Part shown: positions 21,071-29,354 of the stretch, piece after piece
How positions within the stretch are numbered: position 1 is the first letter of the stretch
Layout of the letters: the number at the start of each line of letters is the position of its first letter
Assembly: GCA_902363255.1 (NCBI GenBank)
Contig: CABIZO010000014.1
Location: 1 to 29,464 of the forward strand
Origin: Peptostreptococcaceae bacterium
Lineage (GTDB): Bacteria > Bacillota > Clostridia > Peptostreptococcales > Peptostreptococcaceae
Direction of reading: 5' to 3'
Length of the DNA: 29,464 nucleotides
Notes under the pieces: generated by a model
Database searches by the model: none
Told to the model about the DNA's origin: nothing
What the model saw: the letters and a program-made list of their open reading frames with translations, nothing else
Program-made: the position numbers and the translations under genes

Positions 21071-22783
21071 ATGAGAATGTCAAAAATGTTTGTACCAACG
21101 TTAAAAGAAGTTCCAGCTGATGCAGAGATAACAAGTCATCAGCTAATGCTAAGATCAGGAATGATTAAAAAAATGTCTTCAGGACTTTACAATCATTTAC
21201 CATTAGGACTAAGAGTTTTTAAAAAAATAAGTGACATAATAAGAGAAGAAATGAATGCAAAAGATTCAAATGAAATATTCTGTACAGGAATAATACCTGC
21301 TGAATTATGGCAAGAATCTGGTAGATGGGAAGCTATGGGACCAGAAATGTTCAGACTAAAAGATAGAACTGGAAAAGATTACTGTCTTGGGCCAACACAT
21401 GAAGAAGTATTTACTGATATAGTAAGACAAGAAGTTAAGTCTTATAAAGATCTTCCTCTTAGCTTATACCAAATACAAGCAAAATATAGAGATGAAAGAA
21501 GACCAAGATTTGGTGTTATGAGAACGAAAACATTCTTAATGAAGGATGCTTACAGCTTTGATATAGATGAAGCAGGATTAGATAAATCATACCAAGATAT
21601 GTTTGATGCATATACAAAAATATTTGCTAGATGTGGTCTTGATAATTCACCAGTTCAAGCGGATTCAGGAGCTATAGGTGGAGCATTCTCAGCAGAATTC
21701 ATGGTTAAATCAGAAGTTGGAGAAGATGAAATAGTATTCTGTAAAGAATGTGACTATGCAGCTAATATAGAAAAAGCTGAATCAGTAAACCATGAACCAT
21801 GTAAAGAAGAAATGTTAGAGTTAGAAGAAGTTCATACTCCAGAAGTAAGAACAATTGAAGAATTACAAGCATTTATGAATACTGATGCAAGTAAATGTGC
21901 TAAAACTTTAATATTCGATGCAGATGGAAGATCAGTAGCAGTAGTTGTTAGAGGAGATAGAGATGTTAACGATACAAAAGTAGCTAATGCTATAGGTGAT
22001 GTTATAGAGATGGATATGGCATCAGCAGAAATGGTTAAGGCAGTTACTGGAGCTGAAACAGGATTTGCTGGACCAATAGGAATAAAAGCTGACTATCTAT
22101 TCATAGACCAAGAAGTTGTAGATCAATCTAACTTAATAGTTGGTGCTAACAAAACTGAATATCATATAAAAAATGCTAACTACGGAAGAGATTTCGAAGG
22201 TGTAGTGGGAGATTTCAGGTCTGTACAACACGGAGACAAATGTACTAAGTGTGGTGGAGAATTAGAAATAATGAGAGGTGTTGAAGTTGGTCACATCTTT
22301 AAATTAGGAACTAAGTACTCTGAAGCAATGAACTGTACTTTTGTTGATAAAGAAGGTAAATCTCATCCAATACAAATGGGATGCTACGGAATAGGTGTTG
22401 AAAGAACAGCAGCTGCTATAATAGAACAACACTACGATGAAAATGGTATAAAATGGCCATTATCAGTAGCTCCATATCATGTAATAGTTGTACCAGTAAA
22501 CATGAAAAAAGAAGAGCAAGTAGAAAATGCAGAAAAAATCTACAAGCAATTAGAGTCTATAGGTGTTGAAACTATATTAGACGATAGAGACGAAAGACCA
22601 GGATTCAAATTCAAAGATGCAGAATTAATAGGTATACCAATGAGAATTACAGTTGGTAAAGATATAGTAGACGGAAAAGTTGAATTTGTATTAAGAGAAA
22701 CTGGAGAAAAAGAATTAATAGCTTTAGAAGATATAGAAGCTAGAGTTAGAGAAGAATTCAAGAAAAATAACGTAAGATTATAA
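21071..22783 (+). CDS. proS: Prolyl-tRNA synthetase (bacterial type)
   Basis: Class II synthetase charging tRNA-Pro. The 570 residues are typical of the bacterial type with an inserted editing domain. Motif 2 is in KYRDERRPRFGVMRTKTFLM (about 141-160). The insertion domain that hydrolyses mischarged Ala-tRNA-Pro spans about 225-380. Motif 3 starts at G437 (GCYGIGVERTAAA), and a C-terminal anticodon-binding domain follows. AGGAGGT lies eight bases before the ATG at 21071, favouring it over the ATG six bases later. It is controlled by the proline T-box upstream. gltX begins 24 bases after its stop with no terminator between, so the two are probably cotranscribed. Confidence 0.97.
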   Translation: MRMSKMFVPTLKEVPADAEITSHQLMLRSGMIKKMSSGLYNHLPLGLRVFKKISDIIREEMNAKDSNEIFCTGIIPAELWQESGRWEAMGPEMFRLKDRTGKDYCLGPTHEEVFTDIVRQEVKSYKDLPLSLYQIQAKYRDERRPRFGVMRTKTFLMKDAYSFDIDEAGLDKSYQDMFDAYTKIFARCGLDNSPVQADSGAIGGAFSAEFMVKSEVGEDEIVFCKECDYAANIEKAESVNHEPCKEEMLELEEVHTPEVRTIEELQAFMNTDASKCAKTLIFDADGRSVAVVVRGDRDVNDTKVANAIGDVIEMDMASAEMVKAVTGAETGFAGPIGIKADYLFIDQEVVDQSNLIVGANKTEYHIKNANYGRDFEGVVGDFRSVQHGDKCTKCGGELEIMRGVEVGHIFKLGTKYSEAMNCTFVDKEGKSHPIQMGCYGIGVERTAAAIIEQHYDENGIKWPLSVAPYHVIVVPVNMKKEEQVENAEKIYKQLESIGVETILDDRDERPGFKFKDAELIGIPMRITVGKDIVDGKVEFVLRETGEKELIALEDIEARVREEFKKNNVRL

Positions 22784-22807
22784 TAGGTTAGCTTTAGGAG
22801 GCATAAG

Positions 22808-24292
22808 ATGAGTAACGTAAGAGTAAGATTTGCTCCAAGTCCTACAGGATTTGTTCATATAGGTAGTTTAAGAACAGCTCTTTATAACTATTTATTTGCT
22901 AAAAAAATGGGTGGTGAATACATATTAAGAGTTGAAGATACTGATAGAACAAGACTTGTTGATGGTGCGATAGAAAATATGCTAAATGCTATGAAATGGG
23001 CTGGTGTAAATCACACAGAAGGTGTTATGTTAGATGACAATGGAAATGTGGTTCAAAAAGGTGATTGTGGACCATACATCCAATCTGAAAGATTAGACAT
23101 ATACCAAAAATATATTCAAGAACTTTTAGATAACGGTAAAGCTTACTACTGTTTCTGTACAAAAGAAAGATTAGACGAAGTAAGAGAAAAACAAAGAGAA
23201 GCAGGAGAAACTGCTAAATACGATGGTCATTGTAGAGACCTTTCTAAAGAAGAAGTTGAAGCTAAAATAGCAGCTGGTGAGCCTTATGTTATAAGACTTA
23301 GATTACCAGAAAATCATGTTATAAAATTCAACGACTTAGTTAGAGGAGAAACTGAATTCAATACTAATGATTTAGATGATCAAGTTTTAATAAAAACTGA
23401 TGGTTTCCCAACTTACCACTTTGCTGTTGTAGTTGATGACCACTTAATGGGTATTACTCATGTAATAAGAGGAGAAGAATGGGTTTCTTCAACTCCAAAA
23501 CATGTTTACTTATATGAAGCATTCGGATGGGAAGCTCCATCATTTGTACACTTGCCAAACATACTTAATAAAGAAAAGAAAAAATTAAGTAAGAGACATG
23601 GTGATGTTGCAGTAGAAGACTTCAAGAAAAAAGGATACTTACCAGAAGGATTAGTTAACTATGTTGCACTAGTTGGTTGGTCTCCAGAAGAAAATAAAGA
23701 AATATTCTCTATGGAAGAACTTGAACAAGCTTTCTCTATAGAAAGAGTTTCTAAGAGTGGTGGAGTATTTGACACAGAAAAATTAAACTGGGTTAACCAA
23801 CACTATATGAAAGATGGAGATGATGAAGTATTAACTGCTTTAGCTATACCATTCTTAGTAGAAGCTGGTTTCGTAACAGAAGAAGAAGCTAAAGAAAAAT
23901 ATGACTTCATAAAAGGAATGGTTTCGGTTCTAAAAGAGAAATTACAATATGTAAAAGAAATAACTGACCATGCTTCAATATTCTTCGGAGATACAGTTGA
24001 ACTAGAAACTGAAGAATGTGCTGACTTCTTAAAATTAGAGCATATACCTACATTAGTAGATGTATTAATAGAAAAACTATCTAATTTAGAAGTTTTAGAT
24101 GAAGCTAGTGCAAAAGCTATGCTTAAAGAAATACAAAAAGAGCATGGTATAAAAGGTAAGAACTTATTTATGGGATCAAGAATAAGTTTAACAGGACAAA
24201 TGCATGGTCCAGACCTTAATAAAATAATGGAAGTTATCGGCAAAGAAACTTGTTTAAACAGATTAGCTTATGTAAAAAATAACATATTATAA
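22808..24292 (+). CDS. gltX: Glutamyl-tRNA synthetase
   Basis: Class I synthetase for tRNA-Glu. The 494 residues contain HIGS (17-20) in SPTGFVHIGSLRTAL and the KLSKR signature at 259-263, followed by a helical anticodon-binding domain. In this bacterial group GluRS usually also charges tRNA-Gln, with GatCAB amidating the product; I see no GlnRS here, and sequence alone cannot settle whether this enzyme is discriminating. AGGAGG precedes ATG. It shares the T-box transcript of proS and is followed by a terminator. Confidence 0.96.
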   Translation: MSNVRVRFAPSPTGFVHIGSLRTALYNYLFAKKMGGEYILRVEDTDRTRLVDGAIENMLNAMKWAGVNHTEGVMLDDNGNVVQKGDCGPYIQSERLDIYQKYIQELLDNGKAYYCFCTKERLDEVREKQREAGETAKYDGHCRDLSKEEVEAKIAAGEPYVIRLRLPENHVIKFNDLVRGETEFNTNDLDDQVLIKTDGFPTYHFAVVVDDHLMGITHVIRGEEWVSSTPKHVYLYEAFGWEAPSFVHLPNILNKEKKKLSKRHGDVAVEDFKKKGYLPEGLVNYVALVGWSPEENKEIFSMEELEQAFSIERVSKSGGVFDTEKLNWVNQHYMKDGDDEVLTALAIPFLVEAGFVTEEEAKEKYDFIKGMVSVLKEKLQYVKEITDHASIFFGDTVELETEECADFLKLEHIPTLVDVLIEKLSNLEVLDEASAKAMLKEIQKEHGIKGKNLFMGSRISLTGQMHGPDLNKIMEVIGKETCLNRLAYVKNNIL

Positions 24293-24297
24293 TAAAA

Positions 24298-24330
24298 AAG
24301 AATTGCTATCAAAAAGGTAGCAATTCTTTT
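24298..24330 (+). terminator. Intrinsic terminator after gltX
   Basis: A 13-base-pair stem AAGAATTGCTATC/GGTAGCAATTCTT with five A residues in the loop, followed by a T-rich tract. In the 249 bases from here to cysS I see no T-box motif and only weak promoter matches (TATAAT at 24478-24483). Confidence 0.9.
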
Positions 24331-24579
24331 ACTTTAATTTAATAAAAGTTGAAGAATATGTTTTTTATAAAGAGTTAATTATGTATAATAATATAGTAGT
24401 GTAAATTTATTAGAAAATATTTGTATTTTCTTTAGGTGATATGAGCAAAATTAAAGTTATAAATAAATGTATAAGGGTATAATAATATCATTGCTATACA
24501 ATGGAATGAATTTATTTATAGAAAAAATATTTTAAGATACATAATAAAATGAAACTAAATAGAAAGGAGAGATGGGAAA

Positions 24580-25980
24580 ATGAAATTATTTAATACCATG
24601 ACAAGATCAAAAGAAGAGTTTAAACCATTAGAAGAAGGAAAGGTTAAAATGTATGTTTGTGGTCCTACAGTATATAATTACATTCACGTAGGTAATGCTA
24701 GACCTTTTATAATTTTTGATACATTAAGAAGATATTTAGAATATAGAGGATATGACGTAACTTATGTTCAAAACTTTACAGATGTAGATGATAAGATAAT
24801 AAAAAGAGGGCATGAAGAAAACATAGCACCAGAAGAAGTTGCTAAAAAATATATAGAAGAATACTTTGTGGATGCTGATGGACTTGGAATAAAAAGAGCA
24901 ACTGTACATCCTCAAGTTACAGAAAATATAGAACAAATAATAGAATTTGTTAAAGACTTAGAGGAAAAAGGATATGCATATGCGGTAAATGGAGATGTAT
25001 ATTTTGATACTCAAAAATTCAATGGATATGGAAAACTTTCTGGTATAAAACAAGAAGAATTAGAAGCTGGATCAAGAATAGAAGTAAATGATCAAAAAAG
25101 ACATCCAATGGATTTCGTTTTATGGAAAGCTAAAAAAGAAGGTGAGCCAGGATGGATGAGTCCATGGGGAGAAGGTAGACCAGGATGGCATATAGAATGT
25201 TCTGTTATGTCTAGCAGATATTTAGGAGATACTATAGATATACATGCTGGAGGACAAGATTTAAAATTCCCTCACCATGAAAATGAAATAGCACAAAGTG
25301 AAGCTAGAAGTGGAAAGACATTCTCTAACTACTGGATGCATAACGAATACATTAATATAAATAACGAAAAGATGAGTAAGTCAAAAGGAAACTTCTTTAC
25401 AGTAAGAGATATATCTAAACTATATGACTTAGAGATAGTAAGATTCTTCATGCTATCAACTCATTATAGAAATCCAATCAACTTTAGTGATGAAATATTA
25501 AATCAGTCTAAAGCAGGTCTTGAAAGATTATACAATGCTAAAGAAAGATTAGAGTTCATAATAAGTAAATTAAGTGATGATGCTGAAAATGCGGAAGAAT
25601 TAAAATTAGAAGAAGAATTAAATTCATTTAGACAAAGATTCATAGAAGCTATGGATGACGATTTAAATACAGCAGATGCTGTAAGTATAATATTTGAATT
25701 AGCTAAATTCATGAACTCTAATGTAAATGAAAACTCAACTAAAGAATTTGCTAAAAAAGTTTTAGATGAGTTCAATGAGTTAACTGGTGTATTAAATGTT
25801 GTTAATAAAAAACATGAAGAAGAAATGCTAGATGAAGAAGTAGAAAAATTGATAGAAAAAAGAACTGAAGCTAAGAAAAACAAAGATTTTAAATTAGCAG
25901 ATGAAATAAGAGATGAATTACTAGAAAAAGGTATTGTACTTGAAGATACAAGACAAGGAGTTAAATGGAGAAGAGCATAA
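24580..25980 (+). CDS. cysS: Cysteinyl-tRNA synthetase
   Basis: Class I synthetase for tRNA-Cys. The 466 residues match the family. The zinc ligand C27 begins CGPTVYNYIHVGN, with the HIGH equivalent HVGN at 36-39. The KMSKS loop is exact at 264-268 (EKMSKSKGNF). Further zinc ligands lie in the WHIECSVMS and HHENEIAQS segments. The C-terminal domain is helical, Glu- and Lys-rich. AAAGGAGAG precedes ATG. mrnC starts one base after its stop codon, a close pairing also seen in other Firmicutes. Confidence 0.97.
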   Translation: MKLFNTMTRSKEEFKPLEEGKVKMYVCGPTVYNYIHVGNARPFIIFDTLRRYLEYRGYDVTYVQNFTDVDDKIIKRGHEENIAPEEVAKKYIEEYFVDADGLGIKRATVHPQVTENIEQIIEFVKDLEEKGYAYAVNGDVYFDTQKFNGYGKLSGIKQEELEAGSRIEVNDQKRHPMDFVLWKAKKEGEPGWMSPWGEGRPGWHIECSVMSSRYLGDTIDIHAGGQDLKFPHHENEIAQSEARSGKTFSNYWMHNEYININNEKMSKSKGNFFTVRDISKLYDLEIVRFFMLSTHYRNPINFSDEILNQSKAGLERLYNAKERLEFIISKLSDDAENAEELKLEEELNSFRQRFIEAMDDDLNTADAVSIIFELAKFMNSNVNENSTKEFAKKVLDEFNELTGVLNVVNKKHEEEMLDEEVEKLIEKRTEAKKNKDFKLADEIRDELLEKGIVLEDTRQGVKWRRA

Positions 25981-25981
25981 A

Positions 25982-26377
25982 ATGGATAAAACGCAACTAG
26001 TGACTATGTCACCATTGGTATTAGCTTATTTAGGAGACACTGTATATGAATCTTATATAAGAGAATATTTAATAAGAGATAACTGCAATAAAAAAGTTAA
26101 TGATTTACACAAAACAGCGATTAAATATTCTAATGCAAAGGCTCAAGCATCAATAATACATGGTATGATTGAAGAGTTTACAGAAGAAGAAACTAGAATC
26201 TATAAAAGAGGAAGAAATCAAAAGTCTCACACATCTCCTAAAAATGCAGACATTATAGACTATAAATGTGCAACTGGATTTGAAGCTCTAGTAGGATACT
26301 TATATTTAAAAGAAGATAAAGAAAGACTGGAATATATCATATATAAAGGTATTTCTATAATAGAAAATAATATGTAA
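25982..26377 (+). CDS. mrnC: Mini-ribonuclease 3 (MrnC)
   Basis: A dimeric RNase III catalytic domain without a double-stranded RNA-binding domain; in Bacillus it trims the ends of 23S rRNA precursor. The 131-residue length fits. Visible motifs are SPLVLAYLGDTVYE with the catalytic D19, the KRGRNQKSHTSPKNA segment, and GFEALVGYLYL with the second acidic residue. I chose the ATG at 25982, just after the cysS stop. An in-frame ATG at 25934 lies inside cysS and would add a non-homologous 16-residue leader. GGAGAAG at the end of cysS gives translational coupling. A terminator follows. Confidence 0.95.
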   Translation: MDKTQLVTMSPLVLAYLGDTVYESYIREYLIRDNCNKKVNDLHKTAIKYSNAKAQASIIHGMIEEFTEEETRIYKRGRNQKSHTSPKNADIIDYKCATGFEALVGYLYLKEDKERLEYIIYKGISIIENNM

Positions 26378-26379
26378 TA

Positions 26380-26410
26380 AAAAGTATTGCCACTTGTGCA
26401 ATACTTTTTT
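26380..26410 (+). terminator. Intrinsic terminator after mrnC
   Basis: An 11-base-pair stem AAAAGTATTGC/GCAATACTTTT with a seven-base loop, ending in six T residues. It closes the cysS-mrnC unit. Confidence 0.93.
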
Positions 26411-26490
26411 AATTAGTTGGCAAACATATTGGAATAAGGAGAATTATATACTACTTTTTAAAATAATCCGTAAATTATATGGTAATATAG

Positions 26491-26496
26491 TATAAT
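26491..26496 (+). promoter_or_regulatory. Possible -10 box for thyX
   Basis: A perfect TATAAT about 34 bases before the thyX start codon, downstream of the mrnC terminator. No good -35 box stands at the right distance, so a further factor or an atypical promoter may be involved. Confidence 0.35.
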
Positions 26497-26529
26497 ATAT
26501 TTATAACTATAGAAGTAGGAGGTAAATTA

Positions 26530-27288
26530 ATGAAAGTAAAACTATTAGCACATACTCCTCAGCCAGAAAAGGTTATAGCTATGGCAGCTAAACTTTGTTA
26601 TTCTCCAGTAGGAGTAGATGAAATAGAGCAAAATTTAAGCGATGAAAGTATCGAAAAGTTTTTAAATATGTTGATTGATATGGGGCATGAATCTCCGTTA
26701 GAACATGTAACATTCACGTTTGGAATAGAAGGAATATCTAGAAGTTGTTCCCACCAAATAGTAAGACATAGAATAGCTAGTTTTTCTCAGCAGAGCCAAA
26801 GGTATGTTAAGCTAAATCAGTTTGAGTACATCATTCCTCCACAAATTGAAAAAATAGAAGAAGCTAAAGAAATCTTTGTACAGTCGATGAAAAAGGACCA
26901 AGAAGATTATGATAAATTAGTTGATATACTATTTGAAAAACATTATAAAAGACTGATTGAAGAAGGTAAAACAGAAAAAGAAGCAAAATCTCAAGGTGAA
27001 AAGATTGCTATTGAGGATGCTAGATATGTATTTCCGAATGCTTGTGAAACTAAAATGGTATTTACAATAAATACAAGAAGTTTATATAATTTCTTTGACC
27101 ATAGATGTTGTGAAAGAGCGCAATGGGAAATAAGAGAATTAGCAACACAGATGCTAAAAGAAGTAAAAAAGGTTGCACCAACACTATTTAAAAATTGTGG
27201 ACCTAAATGTGTAAAAGGTCCATGTTCAGAAGGTAAAATGAGTTGCGGTAAAATAGTCAGCATAAGGGAAAAATTTAAAAATTTATAG
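26530..27288 (+). CDS. thyX: ThyX, flavin-dependent thymidylate synthase
   Basis: Makes dTMP from dUMP using methylene-tetrahydrofolate and FADH2, replacing ThyA. The diagnostic RHRxxSxxxxSxR motif is exact at 79-91 (RHRIASFSQQSQR). SPLEHVTFTF (55-64) and the substrate-binding segment near RSLYNFFDHRCCERAQWEIR are present. The 252-residue chain ends in a cysteine-rich tail with C223, C227, C232 and C239, which could bind a metal. GTAGGAGGT precedes ATG. rlmB follows 13 bases after the stop. Confidence 0.97.
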   Translation: MKVKLLAHTPQPEKVIAMAAKLCYSPVGVDEIEQNLSDESIEKFLNMLIDMGHESPLEHVTFTFGIEGISRSCSHQIVRHRIASFSQQSQRYVKLNQFEYIIPPQIEKIEEAKEIFVQSMKKDQEDYDKLVDILFEKHYKRLIEEGKTEKEAKSQGEKIAIEDARYVFPNACETKMVFTINTRSLYNFFDHRCCERAQWEIRELATQMLKEVKKVAPTLFKNCGPKCVKGPCSEGKMSCGKIVSIREKFKNL

Positions 27289-27301
27289 GCGGTGAACGAA
27301 A

Positions 27302-28033
27302 TTGACAAATATAGAGGGAAGAAATCCCGTAATTGAAGTTTTAAAAAGTGACAGACAAATAGATAAAATTATGATCGCAAATGGAGCAAAAGAAGGTTCT
27401 ATAAAAAAGATAATAGGAATGGCTAAGGACAAAAATATAGTTGTACAATATGTAAATAAAAGTAAGTTAGACGAAATAAGTACAAGCCATGCACATCAAG
27501 GTGTAATAGCTATTGTTAGTGATTACAAATATTATGAATTAGAAGAATTAATAGAAAAAGCGAAAAGTACAAATGAAGATATGTTCTTTATAATACTAGA
27601 CGAAATTACTGACCCACATAATTTAGGAACTATAATAAGAACAGCAGATGCTGTTGGAGCTCATGGAGTTATAATACCAAAGAGAAGATCTGTACATATT
27701 ACTCCTATTGTTGCAAAGGCATCTGCAGGCGCTGTAGAATATGTACCTGTTTGTAAAGTAACCAATATAGTAAATACAATAAAAAGACTAAAAGAAGAAG
27801 GACTTTGGATAGCTGCAGCAGATATGGATGGAGAAGTTTTCTATGAACAAAATTTAACGGGTCCTATTGGATTAGTTATAGGAAGTGAAGGTTTTGGTAT
27901 ATCTAGACTAGTGAAACAAAATTGTGACTTTACTGTAAAAATGCCAATGACGGGAAATGTTACATCTCTAAATGCTTCTGTAGCAGGGGGAATACTTCTT
28001 TATGAAATATTTAGGCAAAGAAATAAAGGCTAA
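27302..28033 (+). CDS. rlmB: RlmB, 23S rRNA ribose 2'-O-methyltransferase (TrmH/SpoU family)
   Basis: A SPOUT methyltransferase of the RlmB/TrmH subgroup, expected to methylate a guanosine ribose in 23S rRNA (G2251 in E. coli). An N-terminal substrate-binding domain of about 75 residues begins with IEGRNPVIEVLK. The knotted SAM-binding domain shows motif 1 NLGTIIRTADAVGAHG, motif 2 VIGSEGFGISRLV and motif 3 MTGNVTSLNASVAGGILLYE. The start is TTG at 27302, preceded by GGCGGTGA. It lies between thyX and rae1 in an apparent operon. The exact target site is inferred from the family. Confidence 0.93.
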   Translation: MTNIEGRNPVIEVLKSDRQIDKIMIANGAKEGSIKKIIGMAKDKNIVVQYVNKSKLDEISTSHAHQGVIAIVSDYKYYELEELIEKAKSTNEDMFFIILDEITDPHNLGTIIRTADAVGAHGVIIPKRRSVHITPIVAKASAGAVEYVPVCKVTNIVNTIKRLKEEGLWIAAADMDGEVFYEQNLTGPIGLVIGSEGFGISRLVKQNCDFTVKMPMTGNVTSLNASVAGGILLYEIFRQRNKG

Positions 28034-28042
28034 AAAATAAAT

Positions 28043-28573
28043 ATGAGGAGACATAATAGAAACTCTTATTTAATAATCGATGGTTACAATATTATAAACG
28101 CATGGGATAATTTAAAAGAAATATCTAAGGATGATTTGGAAGATGCTAGAGAAAAATTAATTCACTACATTATTGAATATGCTCAATACACTGGCAAAAA
28201 AGCAATAATAGTATTTGATGCATATAACGTAAAAAACTCCAAAGAGAAAATAGAAGAGAGAAAATATATAACGGTAGTATACACAAAAGAACATCAGACA
28301 GCAGATAGTTATATAGAAAAATATATAAGTTCATTATCAAAATATGATGACATAGAAGTGGCTACTAGTGACTATGCAGAACAGCAGATAATTTTAGGGA
28401 AAGGGGCCTCTAGAATATCAGCAAGAGAGTTAAAACTCTATGTAGACAGTGCCATGGGAAAAATTAAAGAAGAACAAGAGAAACGTCAGCAAAAAATACA
28501 ACGAAATTTCTTGGAGGAAAGGTTAGACAAAGATATATTGTCGAAACTTGAGAACATTCGTAGAAAGCATTGA
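28043..28573 (+). CDS. rae1: Rae1/YacP, NYN-domain ribosome-associated endoribonuclease
   Basis: An NYN (PIN-like) domain protein of 176 residues. In Bacillus the homologue Rae1 enters the ribosomal A site and cleaves mRNA in a translation-dependent way. The N terminus has the acidic LIIDGYNIINAW segment (D13). Further conserved parts are AIIVFDAYNV, a Thr/Asp segment VATSDYAEQQIILGKGA and a basic Lys/Arg/Gln-rich C-terminal helix. The ribosome binding site before the ATG at 28043 is weak, and a GAGGAG lies just inside the gene with no start after it, so coupling to rlmB nine bases upstream is likely. Its stop overlaps the sigH promoter. Confidence 0.93.
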   Translation: MRRHNRNSYLIIDGYNIINAWDNLKEISKDDLEDAREKLIHYIIEYAQYTGKKAIIVFDAYNVKNSKEKIEERKYITVVYTKEHQTADSYIEKYISSLSKYDDIEVATSDYAEQQIILGKGASRISARELKLYVDSAMGKIKEEQEKRQQKIQRNFLEERLDKDILSKLENIRRKH

Positions 28574-28599
28574 AAATACTGAGTTTCGTAGACTATAAT
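28570..28599 (+). promoter_or_regulatory. sigH promoter
   Basis: TTGAAA (28570-28575) and a perfect TATAAT (28594-28599) with an 18-base spacer, a sigma-A-type promoter. Its -35 box overlaps the rae1 stop codon. This allows sigH to be transcribed apart from the upstream RNA-processing genes. Confidence 0.65.
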
Positions 28600-28633
28600 A
28601 TATTTATGAAACTTTTAATTGGGGGAGATTTTA

Positions 28634-29281
28634 ATGTTAGTAGCAAATGATAATGATTACAAAATCTTGGATAACAATCAACAAGATGAGTATAATATTG
28701 TATTAAAAGCAAGTAATGGGGATAAAATAGCATTAGAATATATTATTACAAAATATAAGAACTTTGTTAAAGCAAAGGCAAAATCCTACTTTTTGGTAGG
28801 GGCTGATAAAGAAGATATAATTCAAGAAGGTATGATAGGTTTGTATAAAGCCGTAAGAGACTTCGATGGAAGCAAGACCAATTCATTTAAATGTTTTGCT
28901 GAAATTTGTATCACTAGGCAGATAATAACTGCAATTAAAACTGCGACTAGACAAAAACACATACCACTTAACTCTTACGTATCTTTAAATAAGCCTATTT
29001 ATGATGAAGAGTCAGATAGAACTCTTTTAGATATTATAGCAACAAGTATAGTTTCTGACCCAGAAGAACTTATAATAAGTAAAGAGGAACTAAGAAACAT
29101 AGAAAACAAGATGAATGAATTGCTTAGTGACTTAGAACTTGAAGTCTTAGAATTATACTTGAATGGTAAGTCCTATCAGTATATTGCGGACAAGCTTGAT
29201 AGAGATGTAAAATCAATAGATAATGCTCTTCAAAGAGTAAAGAGAAAATTGGAAAAACATCTTGAAAACAGGAATGATTAA
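28634..29281 (+). CDS. sigH: RNA polymerase sigma-H factor (Spo0H)
   Basis: A sigma-70 family factor that starts the sporulation and transition-phase programme in Bacillus and clostridia. The 215 residues fit SigH. Region 2 covers about 40-110, with the core-binding DIIQEGMIGLYKAVRDFD and -10-binding segment FAEICITRQIITAIKTATRQ. Region 4 covers about 155-210 (DLELEVLELYLNGKSYQYIA then a helix-turn-helix). The ATG at 28634 is chosen because GGGGGAG lies seven bases before it; a TTG at 28619 would add five residues that encode the ribosome binding site itself. It has its own promoter. Bacillus has the same rlmB-rae1-sigH order. Confidence 0.96.
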   Translation: MLVANDNDYKILDNNQQDEYNIVLKASNGDKIALEYIITKYKNFVKAKAKSYFLVGADKEDIIQEGMIGLYKAVRDFDGSKTNSFKCFAEICITRQIITAIKTATRQKHIPLNSYVSLNKPIYDEESDRTLLDIIATSIVSDPEELIISKEELRNIENKMNELLSDLELEVLELYLNGKSYQYIADKLDRDVKSIDNALQRVKRKLEKHLENRND

Positions 29282-29354
29282 TAGTAAAATACTTAACATA
29301 GGCTTATAGTAAGCATTTTAAATTATATTTAAATACAACAGGAGGTATTTTAAA

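Noticed and set aside
24331..24579. A possible T-box or other riboswitch before cysS
   Set aside because: No TGGNACCGCG-like motif and no terminator/antiterminator pair is present; only weak promoter-like sequences are seen.
25934..25981. Upstream in-frame start for mrnC
   Set aside because: It lies within cysS and adds a leader that does not resemble the family; ATG at 25982 directly follows the cysS stop.
28619..28633. TTG start for sigH
   Set aside because: The codons it adds are the ribosome binding site of the ATG at 28634.
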